Below are positions 7,845-14,908 of a stretch of 64,000 nucleotides of DNA, piece by piece (within the stretch, counting starts at the first letter, position 1; each line of letters opens with the position of its first letter). The stretch covers positions 2,046,001 through 2,110,000 of the forward strand of contig NZ_CP042344.1 of the NCBI RefSeq assembly GCF_007954405.1, read 5' to 3'. The notes beneath the pieces were generated by a model that was given only the letters and a program-made list of their open reading frames with translations, did not search any database and was not told the DNA's origin. Source of the stretch: Comamonas flocculans. GTDB taxonomy: Bacteria; Pseudomonadota; Gammaproteobacteria; Burkholderiales; Burkholderiaceae_C. Both the position numbers and the translations under genes were made by a program.

Positions 7845-9545
7845 ATGACCGTCTCCACCACCTACCGTACCTGCCCGCGCTCTGGTCTGCAGTTTGAAGA
7901 CCAGGCCGAAAAACTCATCAAGGCCAACGCCTTCACCGCCATCGTCGCGCTGCTCGTGGGCGGCATTCTGGCGCTGGGCGTGGTGCTCACGCGCTGGCCC
8001 GCGGTGCACCTGCTGTCTGCGGACGCCTTCTACATGGTGCTCACCGCCCACGGCCTGGACATGCTCATCTTCTGGATGATCTTCTTCGAGATCGCGGTGC
8101 TGTACTTCGCCTCGTCCACGCTGCTGCGCTGTCGCATTGCCACGCCCAGGATTGCCTGGGCCGCCTACTGGCTGATGCTGGTGGGCGCGGTGATCAACAA
8201 CGTCGCGGTGTTCCAGGGTGAATCCAGCGTCATGATGACGTCCTACGTGCCCATGATGGCCCATTGGTCCTTCTACCTGGGTCTGGTGGTGTTCGCCGTC
8301 GGCGCGCTCATCGCCTGCGCGGTGTTCTTCGGCACGCTGGTGGTCGCCAAGCGCGAGAAGACCTACGAGGGTTCCGTCCCGCTGGTGACTTTCGGCGCCA
8401 TGACCGCCGCGATCATTGCCGTGTTCACGCTGCTGTCGGGCGCGATCATCCTGGTGCCGACGCTGTTCCTGTCCTGGGGCCTGGTGCAGAACGTCGACCC
8501 GCTGGCCTACCGCGTGATCTGGTGGGCGCTGGGCCATTCTTCGCAGCAGATCAACGTGGCCGCCCACATCTCGATCTGGTATGCGGTTGCCGCCATCGTG
8601 CTGGGCGCCAAGCCCATGTCCGAGCGCGTGAGCCGTGGCGCCTTCCTGCTCTACATCCTGTTCCTGCAGCTGGCAAGCGCCCACCACATCCTCGCCGATC
8701 CGGGCGTGAGCACCGAATGGAAGATCGTCAACACCAGCTACTTCATGTACTTTGCCGTGCTGGCTTCCATGATCCACGCGCTGTCCGTGCCCGGTGCCAT
8801 GGAAGTGGCCCAGCGTGCCAGGGGCTTCAACAAGGGCCTGTTCGAGTGGCTGCGCAAGGCGCCCTGGGGCAACCCGGTGTTCTCCAGCATCTTCATCTCG
8901 CTGGTGGGCTTCGGCTTCCTGGGCGGCATCACCGGCGTGATGATGGGCACAGAGCAGCTCAACCTGCTGATCCACAACACCATCTACGTGCCCGGGCATT
9001 TCCACGCCACCGTGGTGATCGGGACCACCATGACCTTCATGGGCATGACCTACTTCCTGGTGCCGGTGCTGTTCCGCCGCGAGATCATCAACCCGGGCCT
9101 GGCGCGGCTGCAGCCCTTCCTGTTCGGTTTCGCGATGTACGCCTTCACCATCGTCATGATGGGCGCGGGTACCCTGGGTGTGTCGCGCCGCCACTGGGAC
9201 ATGGCCTTCAACGGCAATGCGCTGGCCTATGAATGGCCGGGTGCGGCCTATCTGATGATGGGCCTGGTCGGCATCACCGGCGTGATCGCGATCATCGGCG
9301 GTGCGGTATTCATCTACCTGGTGGTCGGCTCGCTCCTGTGGGGCAAGCGGCTCGATGGCGGCAAGGTGAGCAACACCTTCACCTTCCTGAACCGCGCCGC
9401 GCCCAGCGCTCCGCTGCAGACCTACGGCTCGGCCGGTTTCGTGGCCCCCGGCACCTTCGTGCTGACCATGATCTTCCTGCTGACCTTCATCCTGTACTAC
9501 TTCGTCAACTGGAAGTATCTCGGACAGCTCTGGGGGCTTAGCTGA
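7845..9545 (+). CDS. B-type heme-copper subunit I with Tyr-to-Gln change (CuA nitric oxide reductase-like)
   Basis: A 566-residue catalytic subunit with 12 or more membrane helices. Metal ligands are intact: His69 in helix II (AHGLDMLIFW, low-spin heme), His231 in helix VI, His280-His281 in helix VII (Cu_B), and His385/His387 in helix X (GHFHATV). The spacing His231 to His280/281 equals that of ba3 oxidases. The residue four after His231, where oxygen reductases carry the cross-linked tyrosine (HPxVY), is Gln235 (HSSQQ). Loss of this tyrosine is the accepted mark of heme-copper NO reductases. With a CuA subunit and a SenC neighbour, the gene set resembles the sNOR (NorSY-SenC) type described in ammonia oxidisers. 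An O2-reducing role cannot be excluded from sequence alone. Confidence 0.88.
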   Translation: MTVSTTYRTCPRSGLQFEDQAEKLIKANAFTAIVALLVGGILALGVVLTRWPAVHLLSADAFYMVLTAHGLDMLIFWMIFFEIAVLYFASSTLLRCRIATPRIAWAAYWLMLVGAVINNVAVFQGESSVMMTSYVPMMAHWSFYLGLVVFAVGALIACAVFFGTLVVAKREKTYEGSVPLVTFGAMTAAIIAVFTLLSGAIILVPTLFLSWGLVQNVDPLAYRVIWWALGHSSQQINVAAHISIWYAVAAIVLGAKPMSERVSRGAFLLYILFLQLASAHHILADPGVSTEWKIVNTSYFMYFAVLASMIHALSVPGAMEVAQRARGFNKGLFEWLRKAPWGNPVFSSIFISLVGFGFLGGITGVMMGTEQLNLLIHNTIYVPGHFHATVVIGTTMTFMGMTYFLVPVLFRREIINPGLARLQPFLFGFAMYAFTIVMMGAGTLGVSRRHWDMAFNGNALAYEWPGAAYLMMGLVGITGVIAIIGGAVFIYLVVGSLLWGKRLDGGKVSNTFTFLNRAAPSAPLQTYGSAGFVAPGTFVLTMIFLLTFILYYFVNWKYLGQLWGLS

Positions 9546-9566
9546 TCGCTCCTCGTACCGGCATTG

Positions 9567-9572
9567 GATAAT
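9567..9572 (+). promoter_or_regulatory. -10 box directly upstream of ctaB
   Basis: GATAAT ends 6 nt before the ATG at 9579, which would place transcription initiation at or next to the start codon. There is no clear Shine-Dalgarno, so a leaderless transcript in addition to operon read-through is possible. Confidence 0.4.
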
Positions 9573-9578
9573 CAGGCG

Positions 9579-10481
9579 ATGGATACCACGACGCTTGAAA
9601 TTTCCCGGCGCGGCACGGCGCAGGTGGCGCGCGACGTCATCTCGCTGTTCAAGCTGCGCATCGGCGTGCTCATCATGATCACCGCCGTGGTGGGCATGGT
9701 GATCACGCCGGGGCCGGCCATGGACTGGCTGCAGGTGTCGGTGCTCGCGCTGTCGGTGCTTGTGGCCTCGGCCAGTGCCGGGGCCTACAACCAGTACGTC
9801 GAGTTCGAGAGCGACCGGCTGATGAAGCGCACCGCAAGGCGCGCCTTTGCCACCGGCGCGCTGCCCCACCATCCGCTGTGGCTGGCGCTGATGGCGCTGA
9901 TGCTGGCGGGCGCGGTGGCCTCTGCCTGGGTGGCGTTCAACGGCGCGGCCGCGCTCTACGTGTTCCTGGGCGCGTTTTTCTATGGCGTCGTCTACACCCT
10001 GTGGCTCAAGCGCCGCACCTCGATGAACATCGTCATCGGCGGCCTGGCGGGCAGTTTTGCGGTGCTCGCCGGCGCGGCCGCGGTCGACCCCGCGCTCGGG
10101 CCGCTGCCCTGGCTGCTGGCGCTGGTGCTGTTCCTCTGGACACCGCCGCATTTCTGGGCGCTGGCGATTGCCAACAGCCAGGACTATGCCAAGGCCGGCG
10201 TGCCCATGCTGCCCGTGGTGGTCGGCCCCGAGCGCGCGGCCCGGGCGGTGCTGGTGAGTACCGTGGCGCTGTTCCTGGCGTCCGTGGCGCCGGTGTTCTT
10301 TGGCGCCGGCTGGATCTATGGTGTGGGTGCCACGCTGGGCGGCCTGCATTTCGTGCGCAAGTCCTGGCAACTGGTGCGCCGGCCGACCGAGCGCTCGGCC
10401 GCGATGGGCGCGTTCTTCGCTTCGCTGGTGCAGTTGAGCGTGCTTCTGGTGGCGGCCTGCTTCGACGCCTGGCTGCGCTGA
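9579..10481 (+). CDS. ctaB: Protoheme IX farnesyltransferase (heme O synthase)
   Basis: A 300-residue UbiA-family prenyltransferase with about nine membrane helices. It farnesylates protoheme to heme O, the precursor of heme A. The first motif reads NQYVEFESDRLMKRTARR, with Glu-x-x-x-Asp where Asp-x-x-x-Asp is usual. The later stretches YTLWLKRRTSMNIVIGGLAGS and DYAKAGVPMLPVV are canonical. The ATG at 9579 is chosen; the in-frame TTG 15 nt upstream lies beside a -10-like box and is unlikely. It sits between the oxidase subunits and the SCO gene, so it probably serves the enzymes encoded here. Confidence 0.9.
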   Translation: MDTTTLEISRRGTAQVARDVISLFKLRIGVLIMITAVVGMVITPGPAMDWLQVSVLALSVLVASASAGAYNQYVEFESDRLMKRTARRAFATGALPHHPLWLALMALMLAGAVASAWVAFNGAAALYVFLGAFFYGVVYTLWLKRRTSMNIVIGGLAGSFAVLAGAAAVDPALGPLPWLLALVLFLWTPPHFWALAIANSQDYAKAGVPMLPVVVGPERAARAVLVSTVALFLASVAPVFFGAGWIYGVGATLGGLHFVRKSWQLVRRPTERSAAMGAFFASLVQLSVLLVAACFDAWLR

Positions 10482-10495
10482 AGGGGAGGCTGGCG

Positions 10496-11365
10496 GTGGC
10501 GGCCCGTCTTTCGCTGCGCAGCCGCTGGCACTCGCGCTGGGGGGCGACTCTGGCTGCGGCTTTGGTGGCCGGGGTGCTCGCGGTCGCTTCGCCGGTTCAT
10601 GCGCAGGGGCGCTCCGGCCTCGATGTCGATCGGGCTCTGACGGTGAGCCAGGAGGCCATAGGGCGCCAGATCGGCGAGCACATCCTGCTGGACCGCGAGG
10701 GCAAACCGGTGCTGCTCTCGTCCTACCGCGGCAAGCCGCTGCTGGTGAGCTTCATCTACACCGGCTGTTTCGTGATCTGTCCGACCACCACGCGTTCGCT
10801 GCAAAGCGCCGTGAACGACCTGGAGAAGGCCGTCGGGCCCAATCAGTTCAACGTGGTCAGCGTGGGCTTCAACCAGCCCGAAGACAGCCCGCAGGCGCTC
10901 AAGGCCTTTGCGCGGCAGAACGGCATCCACAACGCCAACTGGAACTTCCTGAGCCCACCCATGGCCACGGTGGGTGCGCTGGCCAAGGACTTCGGCTTCA
11001 TCTATGCCGCCACGCCGGCGGGCTTCGACCACGTGCTGCAGGTGTCGGTGCTCGATGCCCAGGGGCGCATCGTGCACCAGGTCTATGGCGAGAAGCTGGC
11101 CGCCGGCGACTTGGGCGAGCCGCTGAAGATGCTGCTCAACGGCGACACCTACCACCCTTCCAACAGCTTCCTGTCCAACCTCGTGGACCGCGTGCGCATC
11201 CTGTGCACCGTCTACGACCCGCGCACCGGTGGCTACAAGGTGGACTACACGCTGCCGCTGCAGATCGGCGGCGGTGTGACCTTCTTCATTCTGATGATGG
11301 CGTTCTTCTTCAACGAATGGCGCGCCAGCAGGGCGCGTCGCAAGCGGGAGCGCGGCGCCAACTGA
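10496..11365 (+). CDS. SCO1/SenC-family copper chaperone
   Basis: A 289-residue protein starting at GTG 10496, with AAGGGGAGG 6 nt upstream. A signal peptide ends near residue 36 (VHAQ), followed by a thioredoxin-like SCO domain. The copper site is visible as Cys91/Cys95 (YTGCFVICP) and His179 (GFDHVLQ). A C-terminal membrane anchor (GGVTFFILMMAFFF) is followed by a basic tail; this second anchor makes it longer than typical SCO proteins. It probably delivers copper to the CuA site of the adjacent subunit II. SenC genes adjoin sNOR genes in nitrifiers. Confidence 0.9.
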   Translation: MAARLSLRSRWHSRWGATLAAALVAGVLAVASPVHAQGRSGLDVDRALTVSQEAIGRQIGEHILLDREGKPVLLSSYRGKPLLVSFIYTGCFVICPTTTRSLQSAVNDLEKAVGPNQFNVVSVGFNQPEDSPQALKAFARQNGIHNANWNFLSPPMATVGALAKDFGFIYAATPAGFDHVLQVSVLDAQGRIVHQVYGEKLAAGDLGEPLKMLLNGDTYHPSNSFLSNLVDRVRILCTVYDPRTGGYKVDYTLPLQIGGGVTFFILMMAFFFNEWRASRARRKRERGAN

Positions 11366-11387
11366 CGCTTCGTCCTGCCAGAGCCAC

Positions 11388-12968
11388 GTGCCCGCCCAGG
11401 CATCTCCCACCCATGCGGCCGTGCGCGCCGGGGTGACACCCACGAGCGCACGCTGCGCCGCCCTGGTGCGCTGGCTTGAGCACCGTCTTGACCCGGTGTT
11501 CGGCGCTGCGGGCAATCCGCTCAAGCACCTGGGCGCGCTGGCGGTGTTGCTGCTGTGGATCCTGCTGGCCACGGGCGTCGTCCTGTTTGTGGTGCTGGAC
11601 ACCTCCGCCGCCGGGGCCCACGCCTCGATCGCCGGCCTGGTTCAGGTGCCCCTCGGCCTGGGCCTCGTCCTGCGTGGCCTGCACCGCTACAGCGCCGATG
11701 CCCTGGTGCTGGTGCTGGCCCTGCACATCGCCCGCGAATGGGCGCTGGGGCGTTACACCCATGTGCGCCGCCCCATCTGGCTGACCGGGGTGCCGCTGGT
11801 CTTGCTGGTCTTTGCCAGCGCGATTGGCGGCTTCTGGCTCAACTGGGACCGGCTTGGCCAGTACTCGGCCGTCTCCACCGCCGAGTGGCTCGATGCCCTG
11901 GGCCTGTTCGGCGCGCCGCTGGCGCGCAATTTTCTCAGCGGGCAAGCCTTGGGCGAGCGGCTCTTCACCCTGTTTCTCTTCGTGCACATCGGCCTGCCCC
12001 TGATGCTGATGTTCGGCCTGTGGTTTCACGTGCAGCGCCTGGCTCGCGCGGACTGGCTGCCGCCGCGGGCGCTGTCCGCCGGCACCCTGGTGGCGCTGGT
12101 GCTGCTGTCGCTGGCGCTGCCGGTCACGAGCCAGGAAGCAGCGGATCTGTCCTCGCTGCCTGAACGGCTGCGCATGGACTGGTTGATCCTTTTCATCCAT
12201 CCGCTGCTCGATGCGACCTCGCCCGCCTTCGTGTGGTTGCTGGTGTTTGCGTTGCTGGTGGCGCTGCTGCTGCCACCCTTGCTGCCGGCGCGTCCGCGAC
12301 CGGCCGTGGCCGAGGTGCAGCCCGAACACTGCAGCGGCTGCGAGCGCTGCTTTGACGATTGTCCCTACTCCGCCATCACCATGGTGGCGCATGCCAGCGG
12401 CAAACCGGGCGCGCGCATGGCGCAGGTCGATCCCGACCTGTGCGCCAGTTGCGGCATTTGCGCAGGCTCCTGCCCGTCTTCCACGCCGTTTCGCAGTATC
12501 CACGAACTGGTTACGGGCATCGACATGCCGCAGCGCAGCGTCGATACACTTCGCGGCGAGCTTTTGCAGGGGCTTGCGGCGCTGCCCGGCCCGAGCAAAC
12601 TGGTTGTCTTTGGCTGTGTTGAGGGCGCTGCGTTGCACCTTCAGGCCCGGGATGTGGTCCAGGTGGATCTGATCTGCGCGGCAATGCTGCCACCTTCCTT
12701 TGTCGATTACGCTGTACGCGCCGGAGCCTCGGGCGTGCTGATCGCCGCCTGTCGCGAAGGCGCGTGCGCATACCGTCTGGGCCAGCGCTGGAGCGCCGAG
12801 CGCCTTGCAGGCCGGCGCGAGCCGCGTTTCAAGCGCTCCGAGGGCGCGCCGCCGCCGAGCGTCGTCTGGGCAGACCCTGGCGACGAGGCAGCGGTGCATG
12901 CGCGGCTGGATGAATTGCGCCGGCAGGCTGCCGGCAACACGGCTTGTATTGAGGAGTTTGCTTCATGA
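11388..12968 (+). CDS. Cytochrome b / 2x[4Fe-4S] ferredoxin / MvhD-like fusion protein
   Basis: A 526-residue multidomain redox protein starting at GTG 11388. Residues about 25-300 form a cytochrome b N-terminal-type membrane domain with two bis-His heme pairs, His99/His113 and His200/His214, each 14 residues apart. Residues 315-325 (CSGCERCFDDCP) and 352-362 (CASCGICAGSCP) are two 4Fe-4S motifs. Residues about 405-480 resemble the MvhD/FlpD iron-sulfur domain, with cysteines at 410, 430, 455 and 460. Such domains relay electrons in hydrogenase and heterodisulfide reductase systems. I infer an electron conduit between soluble donors and membrane hemes or quinone. Its stop overlaps the next ATG by 4 nt. 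The exact donor and acceptor are unknown. Confidence 0.85.
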   Translation: MPAQASPTHAAVRAGVTPTSARCAALVRWLEHRLDPVFGAAGNPLKHLGALAVLLLWILLATGVVLFVVLDTSAAGAHASIAGLVQVPLGLGLVLRGLHRYSADALVLVLALHIAREWALGRYTHVRRPIWLTGVPLVLLVFASAIGGFWLNWDRLGQYSAVSTAEWLDALGLFGAPLARNFLSGQALGERLFTLFLFVHIGLPLMLMFGLWFHVQRLARADWLPPRALSAGTLVALVLLSLALPVTSQEAADLSSLPERLRMDWLILFIHPLLDATSPAFVWLLVFALLVALLLPPLLPARPRPAVAEVQPEHCSGCERCFDDCPYSAITMVAHASGKPGARMAQVDPDLCASCGICAGSCPSSTPFRSIHELVTGIDMPQRSVDTLRGELLQGLAALPGPSKLVVFGCVEGAALHLQARDVVQVDLICAAMLPPSFVDYAVRAGASGVLIAACREGACAYRLGQRWSAERLAGRREPRFKRSEGAPPPSVVWADPGDEAAVHARLDELRRQAAGNTACIEEFAS

Positions 12969-13468
12969 ATCGCACCTTGAACTGGTTGGGGCAGGCCGTG
13001 CTCTACGCCTGCTTCGCCATCGCCCTCGGGGTTCTGTCGCGCTGGCCGGTCTACCACCCCTTGCCGCCGGAGACGGCGCAGATCAAGGTGAGCTTTCTGC
13101 ACCATGGACAACGGGTGGAGGAATGCCGCCCTTACACCGAGGAAGAGAAAGCCAAGATGGCACCCAACATGCGCAAGAGCATGAAGTGCGGGCGCGAACG
13201 CTCGCCAGTGCATATCGAGGTGGACATCGATGGCCAGCAGGTGCTGAGCCACACGGCCGTGCCTGCGGGGCTTTCGCGCGACGGGGCCTCCACCATGTAC
13301 CGGCGGCTCAACGTTCCGGCGGGCGAGCACCGCATCACGGTGCGCTTCAAGGACAGGATGAGCAGCCCCGAGCCCACCCAGCAGCTGGAGAAGACCGTGG
13401 CACTCAAGAGCGCGCAGGTGCTGGTGATCGACTATGACCAGAGCCGCGGAGGCGTGGTCCTTCAATGA
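12965..13468 (+). CDS. Unknown membrane-anchored protein of the respiratory operon
   Basis: A 167-residue protein with a single N-terminal membrane helix (residues about 8-26), then a soluble domain predicted to face the periplasm. It has two cysteines near residues 58 and 76, charged and polar sequence, and repeated beta-like stretches such as AGEHRITVRFKDRM and AQVLVIDYD. I do not recognise a family. It overlaps both neighbours by 4 nt (ATGA), so it is translated with the cytochrome b fusion and the divergent oxidase homologue. A role as an accessory or subunit-II-like partner is possible but unproven; no CuA or heme c (CxxCH) motif is present. Confidence 0.78.
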   Translation: MNRTLNWLGQAVLYACFAIALGVLSRWPVYHPLPPETAQIKVSFLHHGQRVEECRPYTEEEKAKMAPNMRKSMKCGRERSPVHIEVDIDGQQVLSHTAVPAGLSRDGASTMYRRLNVPAGEHRITVRFKDRMSSPEPTQQLEKTVALKSAQVLVIDYDQSRGGVVLQ

Positions 13469-14895
13469 ATACCACCCTGCTTGGGCGGCGCGAAACAGCG
13501 CGTGCCGCCGCCCCTCCGATGCCGGCGCGCAGCGGTGCCGACTACCAACTGCACATAGGCCAGGACGCGCGGGTGCGCCTGGCGCGCGGCTGGCTCTGGC
13601 TGGCGCTGGCGGCGCTGATCGGCTCGGGCGTGTTCTCGGTGCTGCTGGTGGCATCGCGCACACCTGGCGTCAACGAGTGGCTGCCGACGGCCAACTTCTT
13701 TCATGTGGCGCTGGTGCTGCATGTGGACCTGTCGGTCATGGTCTGGTTCGTGGCCATGGCGGGCATGCTCTGGAGCCTGTACGGGCGCACCAACGCGCAG
13801 GCTGCGGGCTGGCTGGGCCTGTGGGTGACGGGCGCGGGCACGCTGGCCATGGCGCTGGCACCCTTCCTCGATCCGGGCGAGCCGGTCATGTCCAACTACA
13901 TCCCGGTGCTTCAGTCGCGCCTGTTCCTCTTCGGACTCGTGGTGTTTGCGGCGGGCACCTTGCTGCTGGTGCTGCGCAGCCTGAACACCGCGCCGCGCCT
14001 GGGGCTGCACTACGACGGTCATGGCGCGCTGCATTTCGGCCTGAGCGCGGCTGCGGTTTCGGCCGCCGTGGCGCTGCTGGCGTTTGGCTGGTCGTGGGTG
14101 GTGCTGCAGACCGACCTGGACGCCAAGACCTACTATGAAATCCTGTTCTGGGGCGGCGGCCACGCGCTGCAGTTCACCTGGACGCTCTTGATGCTCGTGG
14201 CCTGGCTGTGGCTGGCCAGCGCATGCGGCGCGCGCATCCTGCTCACGCCGCGCGTGGTGGTGCTGCTCTTCCTGCTGGCGCTGGTGGGTGTGTTCATCAC
14301 GCCCTATGCCTATGTCTCGCACGACATCAGCTCGGTGGAGCACCGCGCGCTGCTGACCTGGGCCATGCGCCTGGGTGGCGGGCCGGCCATCCTGCCGCTG
14401 GGGCTCGCCGTGGTGCTGGGCATGGCCACGACCCGGCTGCACGATACCGCTCTGCGGCCGTTGCGCGCCGCGCTGCTGTCCTCCATCGTCCTGTTTGCGG
14501 CCGGCGGCGTGATCGGCATCTTCATCAATGGCAGCAATGTGCGCATACCCGCGCACTACCACGGCTGCATCGTCGGCGTGACGCTGGCGCTCATGGGCGC
14601 GGTCTATCGCGTGCTGCCCTCCATGGGTTATCAGGCGCCGCAGGGGCGCACGGCAACCTGGCAGCCCTGGCTCTACGGCATCGGGCAGCTCATGCACATC
14701 GTCGGGCTGGTCTGGTCGGGCGGCTACGGGGTGCAGCGCAAGGTGGCGGGCAGCGAGCAGGTGCTGCGCAGCGCCGCCGAAGTGGCGGGCATGGGTCTGA
14801 TGGGCCTGGGTGGCCTCGTTGCCATCATCGGTGGCTTGTTGTTCGTGGTGGTGGTGCTGCAGGCCATGCGCGCCCCGGCCCGGTCGGCGCGTTGA
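13465..14895 (+). CDS. Divergent heme-copper oxidase subunit I homologue lacking the His-His Cu_B pair
   Basis: A 476-residue, 12-helix membrane protein. Helix II has FFHVALVLHVDLSVMVWF (His80/His86, low-spin heme ligand region). Helix VI has GGGHALQF (His233). Helix X has IPAHYHGCIVGV (His364/His366), which aligns with the paired heme ligands of oxidases. Where helix VII should carry adjacent His-His about 50 residues after His233, the sequence reads YVSHDISSVEHR, with only isolated His286 and His293. Position +4 after His233 is Phe237, neither the oxidase Tyr nor the NorB Glu. The protein may bind two hemes with an altered or absent Cu_B. Database names such as cbb3-type subunit I would be misleading; no CcoO or CcoP accompanies it. 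Confidence 0.82.
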   Translation: MNTTLLGRRETARAAAPPMPARSGADYQLHIGQDARVRLARGWLWLALAALIGSGVFSVLLVASRTPGVNEWLPTANFFHVALVLHVDLSVMVWFVAMAGMLWSLYGRTNAQAAGWLGLWVTGAGTLAMALAPFLDPGEPVMSNYIPVLQSRLFLFGLVVFAAGTLLLVLRSLNTAPRLGLHYDGHGALHFGLSAAAVSAAVALLAFGWSWVVLQTDLDAKTYYEILFWGGGHALQFTWTLLMLVAWLWLASACGARILLTPRVVVLLFLLALVGVFITPYAYVSHDISSVEHRALLTWAMRLGGGPAILPLGLAVVLGMATTRLHDTALRPLRAALLSSIVLFAAGGVIGIFINGSNVRIPAHYHGCIVGVTLALMGAVYRVLPSMGYQAPQGRTATWQPWLYGIGQLMHIVGLVWSGGYGVQRKVAGSEQVLRSAAEVAGMGLMGLGGLVAIIGGLLFVVVVLQAMRAPARSAR

Positions 14896-14908
14896 AGGAG
14901 CGCAAGAC

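Noticed and set aside
9564..9578. TTG start for ctaB
   Set aside because: It coincides with the GATAAT box and adds only five non-conserved residues.
7311..10370. A 1019-codon open frame on the minus strand opposite the oxidase genes
   Set aside because: It is His/Gln/Arg/Gly-rich with no family features and is the antisense shadow of well-supported genes in very GC-rich DNA. The same applies to many other long antisense frames (e.g. 14825-16699, 16988-18778, 24120-26072).
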